In this document: piece by piece, positions 24,564-33,421 of the stretch
Layout: every line of letters begins with the position of its first letter
Numbering within the stretch: the first letter of the stretch is position 1
DNA from: Variovorax sp. KK3
GTDB taxonomy: Bacteria; Pseudomonadota; Gammaproteobacteria; Burkholderiales; Burkholderiaceae_C
Reading direction: 5' to 3'
DNA length: 64,000 nucleotides
NCBI RefSeq assembly: GCF_001984055.1
Contig: NZ_LYVO01000019.1
Location: 1 to 64,000, forward strand
Made by a program: the position numbers and the translations under genes
The notes under the pieces: model-generated
Told to the model about the DNA's origin: nothing
Databases searched by the model: none
What the model saw: the letters and a program-made list of their open reading frames with translations, nothing else

Positions 24564-25457
24564 TCAGGCGCGAATCGAGTCGAGAAGCTGCAGGCGATCG
24601 AGCGCCCGGCGCAGGTCGGCCGCATCGGCCTCGGGCAGCGGCAGGCGCGGCGCGCGCGGCTTGCCGACCGGCAATCCCATCATCGTCAGGCCGTCCTTGG
24701 AGGCAGCGACGTAGCGATGGCCACCGACCCAGCGCACGATGGGCAACATCTGCTTGTACAGCGCGAGCGCCGCGGGCATGTCGCGCTCGTCCGCCACCAG
24801 CTCGAACAGCCGCGCCGACATCTTCGGGATCAGGTTGGAGCAGACCGCGACCCAGCCCTGCGCGCCGAGCCAGAACGACTCGTAGCCAAGAATGCCGGCG
24901 AACACCGTCATGCGGTCGCCGCAGAGCTCGATGATGTCGCGCACGCGCGTGACCTCGAGCGTCGACTCCTTGATGTACTTGCAGTTGTCGATGCGCGAGA
25001 GACGCGCCACCAGCTCCGGCTTCAGGTCCACGTTGGCCGTGGCCGGGTTGTTGTAGACCATGATGGGAATGCCGATCGCTTCGCCCACTTTGCGGTAGTG
25101 CTCGAACAGCTCGTCGTCGGTGGGCGTGCTGTAGAAGGGCGGAATGATCATCACGCCATCGGCGCCCATCTGCTCGGCCTCGCGGCTCAGCCGCACGCAT
25201 TCGTCGGTCCACTCCGCGCCGGTGCCGATCAACACAGGCACGCGTCTTGCGGCGGTGCTGACGCACGTTTCGATGACCAGCTGCCGTTCTTCCTGCGTAA
25301 GCGACAGGAATTCGCCGGTGCTTCCCAGCGGAATCAGGCCGTGGATGCCTTCCTCGATCTGCCAGTCGACCAGCTTGCGCAGGGCGGGCACGTCGACCCG
25401 GCCGTCGGCGGTCATGGGGGTGATCAGCACCGTGTAGGTGCCTCGAAACGCTGTCAT
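24564..25457 (-). CDS. DapA-like lyase/deaminase (DHDPS superfamily)
   Basis: 297 residues from ATG 25457; GAGGA lies upstream. It has the phosphate/carboxylate loop GSTGEF (45-50), Tyr135 (VYNNP) and Schiff-base Lys163 (YIKES). This superfamily makes or breaks C-C or C-N bonds through a lysine imine (DapA, NanA, KDG aldolase, hydroxyproline-pathway deaminase). It is the first gene after the GTATAC operator on the minus strand. Context with an HcnABC-like dehydrogenase recalls the LhpC deaminase of D-hydroxyproline breakdown, but the other enzymes of that pathway are not here. Confidence 0.9.
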   Translation of the reverse strand: MTAFRGTYTVLITPMTADGRVDVPALRKLVDWQIEEGIHGLIPLGSTGEFLSLTQEERQLVIETCVSTAARRVPVLIGTGAEWTDECVRLSREAEQMGADGVMIIPPFYSTPTDDELFEHYRKVGEAIGIPIMVYNNPATANVDLKPELVARLSRIDNCKYIKESTLEVTRVRDIIELCGDRMTVFAGILGYESFWLGAQGWVAVCSNLIPKMSARLFELVADERDMPAALALYKQMLPIVRWVGGHRYVAASKDGLTMMGLPVGKPRAPRLPLPEADAADLRRALDRLQLLDSIRA

Positions 25458-25488
25458 GGCTTGGGTCCTCGGGAAATCGGGTGACGCG

Positions 25489-25517
25489 GTATATGTATAC
25501 GTGTAGTATACGTATAC
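25489..25517. promoter_or_regulatory. GTATAC-repeat operator in the divergent promoter
   Basis: GTATAT-GTATAC at 25489-25500, five bases, then the perfect palindrome GTATAC-GTATAC at 25506-25517. The two 12-bp sites are 17 bp apart centre to centre, so a dimer on each would be roughly one and a half turns apart. The element lies between the DapA-like gene (start 25457) and the three-module dehydrogenase (start 25568). The AT-rich repeats stand out from GC-rich surroundings. FCD-type GntR proteins commonly bind GTATAC-like palindromes, making the product of 20617-21303 the expected ligand. Confidence 0.7.
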
Positions 25518-25567
25518 GTTAATCCGCGTCAACGACGTTTTCGCGTCGAACCGCCTCCCATCCCGAC

Positions 25568-28513
25568 ATGAGCGCCAGACTGACCAATCCCGCCATTGCC
25601 ACGACCGGCCGCCCCGTGCGGTTCTGGTACGACGGGCAGCCCCAGGAAGGGCTGGAGGGCGAAACCATCGCCGCTGCGCTGGCGGCCGCGGGCATCCGCG
25701 AGATGCGTCACACGCGCGAAGGCGGTCGCCGTGGCCTTTACTGCGGCATGGGCGCCTGCTTCGATTGCCTCGTGACCGTCGATGGCCGCTCCAGCCAGCG
25801 CGCCTGCCTGACCAAGGTGGCCGAAGGCCAGCAGGTGCGTTCGGCCATGCCGGCCGGCACGGCGTCGGACCCGCTGGTCGCCCTCGCACCGGAGGCCGCC
25901 GCGGCGCCCGAGCAACTGGAAGTCGACGTGCTCGTCATCGGCGCCGGGCCTGCCGGCCTGTCGGCGGCCCTGGCGGCACGCCGAGCCGGTGCCATCGTGC
26001 TGGTGCTCGACGAGCGCCTGGAATCGGGCGGCCAGTTCTACAAACCGCTCGCGCCGTCGCATCGGGCCCGGACGCCGAGCGATCGGCAGTTCGCGGATGG
26101 TTTGGCGCTCGAACGCGAGACGCTCGCCGCTGGCGTTCGAATCAGCCAGGGCGCACAGGTCTGGGCCGCGTTTTCGCCGCGCGAGGTCGGTGCGCTCGTC
26201 GACGGCCGAGCGCACGTCATCGCCTGCCGCCAGCTGGTGATCGCCCCGGGCGCCTACGAGCGACCCGTGCCCTTCCCCGGCTGGACGCTTCCCGGCGTGA
26301 TGACCACCGGCGCCGGCCAGACCCTGGCGCGCGCCTACCGCGTGGCACCGGGCCGGCAGGTGCTGATCGCCGGCAACGGCCCGCTCAACTTGCAGCTCGC
26401 CGCGGAGCTCCTGGCCGGCGGTGCCCAGGTGCTGGCGGTGCTGGAGTCCGCACCGCGCCCTTCCTTGCGCCAATGGCGGCAGATGCTGGTAGCCGCGCGC
26501 ACTGCGCCCGACCTGCTGCAGCAGGGCTGGCGCTACCTGCGCCAGCTGCGCGCCCGCGGCGTACCGGTGCTGTGGGGCCATGTGGTCGAGGCGGCCGAAG
26601 GCCGGGACGCGCTGCGGGCGGTCACCGCCGTGCGCACCGACGCACAGGGCCGCGCCGTGCCGGGCACCACGCGCCGCTTCGAGGCAGACACCCTGTGCCT
26701 CGGCTACGGCTTCATCCCGTCGACCGAACTGGCCCGCATGCTGGGATGCGAGCACCGCCTGGCCGATCGGCACCTGGGCTACCCGGCCACCGTGACGCGC
26801 GAGGATGGCGCGACGAGCCTGGACGGCGTGTACGTCGTGGGCGATGGCGCCGACCTGGGCGGCTCGCGCGTCGCCTTGGCACGGGGCCGCCTGGCCGGCC
26901 GCGCCGCGGCGCGCACGCTCGGGTTCGACGCACCGGAACCGGCCGATGCGCTCGATGAGCTGCACCGGGCCCAGCGTTTTCAGCAGGCCCTGTGGTCGAT
27001 CTACGCGGCGCCGCCCGTGTCGCTGGCGGCTGTCCCGGACGAAACGCTGCTGTGCCGATGCGAGGAGGTGAGCTTCGGCTCGGTGCGAGAGCAGATCCGC
27101 GCCGGCCGCGACACGCTGGCCGCCATCAAGCGCAACACGCGCCTGGGGATGGGCCGTTGCCAGGGTCGCTATTGCGCAGCGACCGCGGCCCGGCTGGTCG
27201 GCGAACTCACGGGCCGGCCGCCGCACGCCGAACAGTATTTCGCGCCGCGCCCCCCGGCCAAACCGGTGCCGGCCGGCGCCCTTGGCTTCGAAAAGCCCGA
27301 ATGGGGCGGGCACAAGCCTGCCATCACGCCGAACCTCGCGCGGCCGGTGGAGCACACGCCGTTCGCACCCCTGCGCACCGATGTGCTGGTGATCGGTGCC
27401 GGCGTCCTGGGCTCCTGTCTCGCCTATTACCTGTCGCAAGACGGGCAGGACGTGACCGTGGCCGACCGCGACGACGTCAACCTCCAGGCCTCGGGTGCCA
27501 ACGCAGGCAGCCTGCACGTGCAGCTGCTGTCCTTCGACTTCGGCGCCAAGGCGCAGGCCGGCGGCGGCCCCGCGGCCGCCACGCTGCCGCTCGGGCCGAC
27601 ATCGGTGCGCCTGTGGCAGGAGATCGAGGCCGCCTGCGGCGAAGACCTGGAAGTCAAGATCACCGGCGGGCTGATGGTCGCCGACAGCGAGGCCGGCATG
27701 CGATTCCTCGAAGCCAAGGCCGCGCTCGAGCGCAGCCACGGCATCGACACGCAAGTGATCGACGGCGCCGGGCTGCGCCAGCTTTCGCCGGCCCTGAGCG
27801 AGCGGCTTCTGGGTGCGGCGCACTGTCCACTGGAAGGCAAGATCAACCCGCTGCGCGCCACCTACGCCGTCGCCCGGCGAGCGCAGGAGCAAGGCGCGCG
27901 CCTGCTGCGCGGCTGCGACGTGCAGCGCATCGAGCGGCTGCCTGGCGATGGCGCCGGCTTCGTGGTGCACACCTCGCGCGGCATCATCCATGCGGGCCGC
28001 ATCGTCAATGCCAGCGGCGCCTGGTCGAGCACCATCGGCCACATGCTGGGCGTGCACATCCCGGTCAAGGGCGCGCCGCTGCAGATGATCGTGACGGAGC
28101 CTGCTCCTGCGCTGGTCAACCACCTGGTCGCACACGCCGACCGGCACCTGAGCCTCAAGCAGGCGGCCAGCGGCGGACTGATCATCGGCGGCGGCTGGAC
28201 CGCCGCCTTCCACGACGACATGCGGCTCAATCGCGCCGAGCGCGCCAGCATCGAAGGCAACCTGTGGGTGGCGCGCCAGGTGCTGCCCGCGGTGAGCGGC
28301 CTGCACATCGTGCGCTGCTGGGCCGGCATGAACGTCAACATCGACGGCGCGCCGATCATCGGCGACGTGCCCGGGGTGCCCGCCTTCTTCAACGCGGTCA
28401 CCTCCAACGGCTACACGCTGGCGCCGGTCACCGCTCGGCTGGTGACCGACCTGATCGTGCGCGGCCGCACCGACATCGACATCACTCCCTTCCGCATCGA
28501 CCGATTCCTCTGA
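25568..28513 (+). CDS. single-chain three-module amine/imino-acid dehydrogenase (HcnA-HcnB-HcnC-like fusion)
   Basis: 981 residues. Module 1 (about 15-100) is a [2Fe-2S] domain with Cys59, Cys64, Cys67, Cys80, like HcnA. Module 2 (about 118-545) is a pyridine-nucleotide-disulfide-type flavoprotein with GAGPAG at 125-130 and a BFD-like iron-sulfur site Cys496-X-Cys498, Cys531, Cys536, like HcnB. Module 3 (about 604-981) is a DAO-type FAD oxidoreductase with GAGVLG at 610-615, like HcnC/LhpB. The related opine, D-hydroxyproline and HCN-forming enzymes are known to me as two or three separate subunits. It should oxidise an amine or imino acid and pass electrons to the membrane chain. The M20 gene starts 4 bp later. 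Confidence 0.9.
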   Translation: MSARLTNPAIATTGRPVRFWYDGQPQEGLEGETIAAALAAAGIREMRHTREGGRRGLYCGMGACFDCLVTVDGRSSQRACLTKVAEGQQVRSAMPAGTASDPLVALAPEAAAAPEQLEVDVLVIGAGPAGLSAALAARRAGAIVLVLDERLESGGQFYKPLAPSHRARTPSDRQFADGLALERETLAAGVRISQGAQVWAAFSPREVGALVDGRAHVIACRQLVIAPGAYERPVPFPGWTLPGVMTTGAGQTLARAYRVAPGRQVLIAGNGPLNLQLAAELLAGGAQVLAVLESAPRPSLRQWRQMLVAARTAPDLLQQGWRYLRQLRARGVPVLWGHVVEAAEGRDALRAVTAVRTDAQGRAVPGTTRRFEADTLCLGYGFIPSTELARMLGCEHRLADRHLGYPATVTREDGATSLDGVYVVGDGADLGGSRVALARGRLAGRAAARTLGFDAPEPADALDELHRAQRFQQALWSIYAAPPVSLAAVPDETLLCRCEEVSFGSVREQIRAGRDTLAAIKRNTRLGMGRCQGRYCAATAARLVGELTGRPPHAEQYFAPRPPAKPVPAGALGFEKPEWGGHKPAITPNLARPVEHTPFAPLRTDVLVIGAGVLGSCLAYYLSQDGQDVTVADRDDVNLQASGANAGSLHVQLLSFDFGAKAQAGGGPAAATLPLGPTSVRLWQEIEAACGEDLEVKITGGLMVADSEAGMRFLEAKAALERSHGIDTQVIDGAGLRQLSPALSERLLGAAHCPLEGKINPLRATYAVARRAQEQGARLLRGCDVQRIERLPGDGAGFVVHTSRGIIHAGRIVNASGAWSSTIGHMLGVHIPVKGAPLQMIVTEPAPALVNHLVAHADRHLSLKQAASGGLIIGGGWTAAFHDDMRLNRAERASIEGNLWVARQVLPAVSGLHIVRCWAGMNVNIDGAPIIGDVPGVPAFFNAVTSNGYTLAPVTARLVTDLIVRGRTDIDITPFRIDRFL

Positions 28514-28517
28514 ACCC

Positions 28518-29780
28518 ATGAACGATCCGACCCGCGCACGCGAAGCGCTGCGCCACACCATCGACACGCATTTCGAAGAGCAAGTGCGCACGCTCGCGCG
28601 GCTCGTGCAATGCCCTTCCGACAATCCGCCGGGCGACTGTGCACCGCACGCCGAGCTCACGGCGGGCCTGCTCGAGGCCATGGGCTTCGCCGTCGAGCGC
28701 CACCCGGTGCCGGCCGAGTTCGCGGCCGCGCACGGCATGCGCAGCGTGACCAACCTGATCGTGCGCGAGCGCTTCGGCAACGGGCCGGTGGTGGCGCTCA
28801 ACGCGCACGGCGACGTGGTCCCGCCCGGCGATGGCTGGAGCGTCGACCCTTACGGCGGCGAGGTGCGCGACGGTTGGCTCTATGGCCGCGGCGCCGCTGT
28901 GTCGAAGTCCGACTTCACCACCTATGCCTTCGCGCTGCGCGCGATCAAGGCCCTGGCAGCATCCGGAACGCCGCTGGCCGGCACGGTCGAACTGCACCTG
29001 ACCTACGACGAAGAAACGGGCGGCATGACGGGCCCCGGACGCATTCTGTCGGAGGGCCTGAGCCGTCCCGACTTCGTGCTGTCGGCTGCCTTTTCGCACC
29101 ACGTGGTGGTCGCTCACAACGGCTGTCTGCACCTGGAGGTGACGCTGCGCGGCAAGTCGGCGCATGCGGCGCGGCCGGACACGGGCCACGACGCGATCGA
29201 GGCCGCGGCGTCGTTGCTGCCGGCGCTCTACCGGCATCGCGACGAACTCGCCCGACGCCCCTCGCAGACGGTGGGCATCACGCATCCCACCCTGGTGGTG
29301 GGCCTCATCGCGGGCGGGATCAACACCAACGTGGTGTCCGATGTGCTGAGCCTTCGTATCGACCGCCGCATCGTCCCCGAAGAGTCGCCCGAAGCGGTCG
29401 AGGCCGAGCTGCGCGAAGTGATCGAATCTGCATGCCGCCCCCTGCCGGGCATCACGGCCGACATCCGAAGGATCTTGCTGGCCCGGCCGTTCGCACCCGC
29501 GCCGGGCGCGCAGGCGTTGACCGACCTGGTGTGCGACGAAGCGAGCCGGGTGATGGGCAAGCCGGTGACGCCGATCGGAGTGCCGCTCTACACCGACGCG
29601 CGCCTCTACAGCGAAGCCGGCATCCCCACGGTGATGTACGGTGCCGGCCCCGAAAGCCTGCTGGAGGCCAACGGGCACCGCGCCGACGAGCGCGTGCCGC
29701 TGGACGAACTGCGCAAGGCGACGCTCGTCGTCGCCAACACCCTCCACCGAATCCTGACCACCCAGCCATCCACGCCATGA
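28518..29780 (+). CDS. M20 family metallopeptidase/amidohydrolase, variant metal site
   Basis: 420 residues. Metal ligand segment [12 protein letters not shown] (His97, Asp99), catalytic Glu165 and ligand Glu166 (TYDEETGGM) and the dimerisation insert. The usual metal-bridging Asp in GRGxxDMK is replaced by Val128 ([11 protein letters not shown]); Asp132 may substitute. The family cleaves N-acyl, N-succinyl or N-carbamoyl amino acids and dipeptides. In this island it is the natural candidate for hydrolysing the ring-opened hydantoinase product. It overlaps the ATPase gene by ATGA. Confidence 0.88.
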   Translation: MNDPTRAREALRHTIDTHFEEQVRTLARLVQCPSDNPPGDCAPHAELTAGLLEAMGFAVERHPVPAEFAAAHGMRSVTNLIVRERFGNGPVVALNAHGDVVPPGDGWSVDPYGGEVRDGWLYGRGAAVSKSDFTTYAFALRAIKALAASGTPLAGTVELHLTYDEETGGMTGPGRILSEGLSRPDFVLSAAFSHHVVVAHNGCLHLEVTLRGKSAHAARPDTGHDAIEAAASLLPALYRHRDELARRPSQTVGITHPTLVVGLIAGGINTNVVSDVLSLRIDRRIVPEESPEAVEAELREVIESACRPLPGITADIRRILLARPFAPAPGAQALTDLVCDEASRVMGKPVTPIGVPLYTDARLYSEAGIPTVMYGAGPESLLEANGHRADERVPLDELRKATLVVANTLHRILTTQPSTP

Positions 29781-30511
29781 TCGAGATCAGTCAAGTCAAC
29801 AAGTGGTACGGCGCCTTCCAGGTGCTGACCGATTGCACAACCACCGTCCGCAAGGGCGAGGTGGTCGTCGTCTGCGGCCCGTCGGGCTCGGGCAAGTCCA
29901 CGCTCATCAAATGCGTCAACGCGCTGGAGCCGTTCCAGCAGGGCCGCATCACGGTCGACGGCGTGTCGGTGGGCGACCCGAAGATCAACCTCAATACGCT
30001 GCGCTCCCGCGTGGGCATGGTGTTCCAGCACTTCGAGTTGTTCCCGCATCTCACGATCGAGGAGAACCTGTCGATCGCGCAGCTCAAGGTGCTCAAGCGC
30101 TCTGCCGCCGAGGCGCACACCACCTCGATGGCGCTGCTGGAGCGCGTGGGCATGCGCGCCCATTCGCACAAGTTTCCCAACCAGCTTTCCGGCGGACAGC
30201 AGCAACGCGTGGCGATCGCCCGTGCGCTGGCCATGAACCCGGTCGCGATGCTCTTCGACGAGCCCACGTCCGCGCTGGACCCGGAGATGGTCAACGAGGT
30301 TCTCGACGTGATGGTGCAGCTGGCACGCGAAGGCATGACGATGATGTGCGTCACGCACGAGATGGGCTTTGCGCGGAAGGTGGCGAACCGCGTGATCTTC
30401 ATGGACCGCGGCGCCATCGTGGAAGACTGCGCCAAGGAGGAATTCTTCGGCAACCCGTCGGCACGCTCCGAGCGCGCGCAGCAGTTCCTGTCGAAGATCC
30501 TCCAGCACTGA
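29777..30511 (+). CDS. amino-acid-type ABC transporter ATP-binding protein
   Basis: 244 residues. Walker [10 protein letters not shown] begins at residue 34, signature [10 protein letters not shown], Walker [13 protein letters not shown] and the H-loop VTHEMGFA, as in GlnQ/HisP. It completes the transporter whose binding protein and permease are on the minus strand at 22916-24506. The split across one divergent promoter argues that both operons are induced together. It is coupled to the M20 gene by a 4-bp overlap. Confidence 0.93.
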   Translation: MIEISQVNKWYGAFQVLTDCTTTVRKGEVVVVCGPSGSGKSTLIKCVNALEPFQQGRITVDGVSVGDPKINLNTLRSRVGMVFQHFELFPHLTIEENLSIAQLKVLKRSAAEAHTTSMALLERVGMRAHSHKFPNQLSGGQQQRVAIARALAMNPVAMLFDEPTSALDPEMVNEVLDVMVQLAREGMTMMCVTHEMGFARKVANRVIFMDRGAIVEDCAKEEFFGNPSARSERAQQFLSKILQH

Positions 30512-30600
30512 GCCGAAAGGCCCGCCCCCCGATTCCGAGCATGCGTGGACACGCCCGGCGTGCCAGGGCGGCGCTCGGGCCTGAAGGCTCTCAGTGGGTT

Positions 30601-31554
30601 CTAGCCTTGTGGATGAGGCGCCGTGGGGTGCCCGGCCGCCACCCAGGCTTCCAGGCCTCCCGCCAGCGGCCGCGCACGCATCAGTCCGCGCTGCATCAGG
30701 GCCTGCGCGGCCAGCGCCGCCGAGACTTCGTTGGGGCAGTTGCAATACAGGATGATCTCGCGCTGGCCCGCGTCGAAAGGCAGCGCGGCGCTGCGCTGCT
30801 GCAAGGTCTTGAGCGCGATCGGCACGGCACCGGGAATGCGCCGCGGATCGACCTGCACGCCGGCCTCACCACGCACGTCGATGAGCAGCGGCGGTTCTTC
30901 GCCCGACATCAGCGCGGCCAGTTCGTCGATGGAGGCGCGTGGCATGGTCGTCACGCGCAGGAAAGCGCGCCGCCGCCACCAGCGCCGCAACAGCAAGGCG
31001 GCAATCACGACGACCAGCGCCGCGGTCGCGACGCCGCCCGCATTGGCCAGTGCGTCGAGCACCGCCTGGATCTGCTCGCGGAACACCCAGCCCAGGCACA
31101 GGAACACGCCGGCCCACAGCAGCGCGGCCAGCGTCTCGAAGGCCAGGAAGCGCAGCGAGCTCATGCCGAGCGCGCCCGCCATCGGCGGCGCCACCACCGA
31201 CACGCCCGGCACGAACTTGGCCGCCACGAGCGACAGGCCGCCCCACCGGGTGATCAGCGATTCGCTGCGGCGCACGCAGGAATCCGGCGACATCGAGATC
31301 TTGCACAGCACGCGCATGAAGCGGTAGCCGTAGATGCGCCCGGCGTAGAACCAGACGGCGTCGCCCAGCACGTTGGCCACCAGCGTGGCACAGACCATGG
31401 CGACGATGAGCACCGGCTCGGCAATGGCCGCGATGCCGCCGGCCACCACCAGCACCGGCGCGGCCGGAACGGGCAGGCCCACGCGGGCCGCGAAGGTCAC
31501 GGCGAAGACCACCGCCAGGACGTGGTCGACCATCAGCGCGATCAGCGCTTCCAT
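30601..31554 (-). CDS. DedA family membrane protein fused to a rhodanese domain
   Basis: 317 residues. Residues 1-200 are a DedA/VTT domain (GDAVWFYAGRIYGYR near 64-78, AAKFVPGVSVVAPPMAGALGM near 111-131) ending in a basic loop (RRWWRRR). Residues about 208-315 are a rhodanese domain with the active-site loop beginning at Cys271 (LYCNCPNEVSA). DedA proteins act as lipid scramblases or flippases in the inner membrane. The cytoplasmic rhodanese may move sulfane sulfur or sense thiols. It is set off from neighbours by gaps of about 90-115 bp and convergent with the ABC ATPase gene. Confidence 0.87.
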   Translation of the reverse strand: MEALIALMVDHVLAVVFAVTFAARVGLPVPAAPVLVVAGGIAAIAEPVLIVAMVCATLVANVLGDAVWFYAGRIYGYRFMRVLCKISMSPDSCVRRSESLITRWGGLSLVAAKFVPGVSVVAPPMAGALGMSSLRFLAFETLAALLWAGVFLCLGWVFREQIQAVLDALANAGGVATAALVVVIAALLLRRWWRRRAFLRVTTMPRASIDELAALMSGEEPPLLIDVRGEAGVQVDPRRIPGAVPIALKTLQQRSAALPFDAGQREIILYCNCPNEVSAALAAQALMQRGLMRARPLAGGLEAWVAAGHPTAPHPQG

Positions 31555-31670
31555 GGAGCCTCCCGGCGACGTGAGCAGGCAGTTAGGCGGTGTGGGTTGG
31601 CGGGCAAGGCGGGCGGGCGAGTGAAACGGCCGCTAGCGTAACGCGCCCGGCCCGTCTCCGGCGGTCTCCT

Positions 31671-32633
31671 TCAGAGATCGAGCACCAGCGGCCCGCGGCG
31701 GCAGCGCGAGACGCAGATCATCATGCTCTTGTTGGCCGCACGCTCCGCTGTGGTGAGGATGCCGTCGTGGTGCTCGGCTTCGCCGGCGAGCAGGCGCGTC
31801 TCGCAAGCGCCGCAGACGCCTTCGCGGCAGCTGTGCGCGGCATCGATGCCGCCGTCGAGCAGCGCATCGAGTATCGATTGGCCGGGGGCGACCTCGATCG
31901 AGCGCTTGCTGCGACGCAACTCGACGGTGAAACCGCCTTGGTCCGCCGCGGGCGCCACGACCGGTGCCGCGAAGCGCTCGACATGGACGTTCGCATGGCC
32001 CAGGGACTCGCAGGCTCGCTCGAACGCGGCGAGCATGGGCGCAGGGCCGCAGCCATAGAAATGCGCGTCGCGTGGGCGGTCCGCCAGCCAAGCCTGCAGA
32101 TCCGGCGGACCGCCCGCCTCGTCGTCGAAGTGCCAGTGCAGGCGCACCAGGCCGCCGGCCAGCAGACCGATCTCGCCGGCGAAGGCCGCCTCGCGCCGCG
32201 ATCGCGCGCAATAGAAGAAGTCGACCGGGCGGCCCAGGACCACGAGCCGGCGCAACATGGCCAGCAGCGGCGTGACGCCGATGCCGCCTGCTACCAGCAC
32301 GCTGTGCGCCGCCTCTTCGCGCAGCCGGAACAGATTGCGCGGCGCGGAGACCGGCAGCGTGCTGCCGACACGCAATTGCTGGTGCACATAGCGCGATCCG
32401 CCGCGGCTGGCGCGGTCTTCCTGCACCGCGACCACGTAGCGGTGGCGCTCGCTCGATGGATTGATCAGCGAGTAGCTGCGCACCAGCCCGTTGGGCAGGT
32501 GCAGGTCGAGATGCGCCCCCGGCTCGAAGGCCGGCAGCTCGGACCCGCCTTGCGAACGCAGTTCCAGGCTGAGCACGCCCGGCGCCTCGTGGCGCAGCGT
32601 ATGGACCAGCGCGTCGATGGTGGGAGCAGACAT
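31671..32633 (-). CDS. FMN/[2Fe-2S] oxygenase reductase (phthalate dioxygenase reductase/VanB type)
   Basis: 320 residues. Order of domains: flavin-binding beta barrel (RSYS at 52-55), NAD-binding domain (GGIGVTP at 116-122, YGCGPAPM near 193-200) and a C-terminal plant-type ferredoxin (Cys269, Cys274, Cys277, Cys307). It passes electrons from NADH to a Rieske oxygenase. It is the last gene of the run Rieske oxygenase, Bug protein, SDR, reductase, and starts 13 bp after the SDR stop. It may also serve the reductase-less oxygenase at 14795. Confidence 0.92.
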   Translation of the reverse strand: MSAPTIDALVHTLRHEAPGVLSLELRSQGGSELPAFEPGAHLDLHLPNGLVRSYSLINPSSERHRYVVAVQEDRASRGGSRYVHQQLRVGSTLPVSAPRNLFRLREEAAHSVLVAGGIGVTPLLAMLRRLVVLGRPVDFFYCARSRREAAFAGEIGLLAGGLVRLHWHFDDEAGGPPDLQAWLADRPRDAHFYGCGPAPMLAAFERACESLGHANVHVERFAAPVVAPAADQGGFTVELRRSKRSIEVAPGQSILDALLDGGIDAAHSCREGVCGACETRLLAGEAEHHDGILTTAERAANKSMMICVSRCRRGPLVLDL

Positions 32634-32646
32634 GGACGCATCCGCC

Positions 32647-33420
32647 TCACATGATCGACAGGCCGCCGTCCACCATCAGCGCGGTGCCGGTGATGAAGGA
32701 GGCCTCGTCGGAGGCCAGCCAAAGAATCGGCCGCGCGATCTCTTCCGGGGCCGCCCAACGGCCGAGCAGCGACGTGGTCTGGCGCTCGCCCTTGAGCGTC
32801 TCGACGCTCTTGCCCTTCTGGCCCGCGCGTGCCACGTGGAAATCGGTCAGCGTGGAGCCCGGGCACACTGCGTTGACACGGATGCCGTGCTCGGCCTCCT
32901 CGAAGGCCAGCGTGCGCGTCATGGCCAGCTGTGCCGCCTTGGTCGCGTCGTAGAGGCCCATGCCCTTGCGACCCGTCACCGCGTAGCAGGAGGACACGTT
33001 GACGATGCTGCCGCGGCCGCTGCTGCGCAGCGCCGGCAAGGCAGCGCGGCAGTAGTTCGACGCGCCGATCAGGTTCACGCCGACCATGGCCTGCCATTCT
33101 TCCGGCGTCGCCTCGGCCAGCGCCGTGTAGTTGCGCATGGCCGCGTTGTTCACCAGCACGTCGATGCGGCCGAAGGCGGCCACGGCCCGGGCCACGGCCT
33201 CGGCGGCCTGGCCGGGGTCTGCCACGTTGGCGGCATGGCCATCGATGTGCGCACCGGGGACTTCGCTGCGCACGGCGTCGATGGTGCGGGCCAGCGCGGC
33301 AGCGTCGGCATCGACCAACGTGACCGCAGCACCCTCGGCGCAGAACAGCAGCGCCGTCGCCGCGCCGATGCCGGCACCGCCGCCGGTGATCAGCGCGGCC
33401 TTGTTCAAAAGTCTGGGCAT
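32647..33420 (-). CDS. short-chain dehydrogenase/reductase
   Basis: 257 residues. TGGGAGIG at 12-19, NNAA, the NVSS catalytic-serine strand, YDATK active site and a DGGLSI C-terminus. In a ring-hydroxylation operon the likely job is NAD-dependent oxidation of a cis-diol or alcohol product (inference). It starts one base after the Bug gene stop. Longer upstream frames run antisense or through the Bug gene and are rejected. Confidence 0.9.
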   Translation of the reverse strand: MPRLLNKAALITGGGAGIGAATALLFCAEGAAVTLVDADAAALARTIDAVRSEVPGAHIDGHAANVADPGQAAEAVARAVAAFGRIDVLVNNAAMRNYTALAEATPEEWQAMVGVNLIGASNYCRAALPALRSSGRGSIVNVSSCYAVTGRKGMGLYDATKAAQLAMTRTLAFEEAEHGIRVNAVCPGSTLTDFHVARAGQKGKSVETLKGERQTTSLLGRWAAPEEIARPILWLASDEASFITGTALMVDGGLSIM

Positions 33421-33421
33421 G

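Noticed and set aside
25529..28801. 1090-codon open frame on the minus strand opposite the three-module dehydrogenase
   Set aside because: It is antisense to a gene with complete iron-sulfur and FAD motifs. The translation is low-complexity His/Arg/Gly/Ala-rich, as expected for a shadow frame in GC-rich DNA.
30512..30600. Terminator between the ABC ATPase and the DedA gene
   Set aside because: AGGCCCG and CGGGCCT can pair, but the loop is about 50 nt and no T-run follows.
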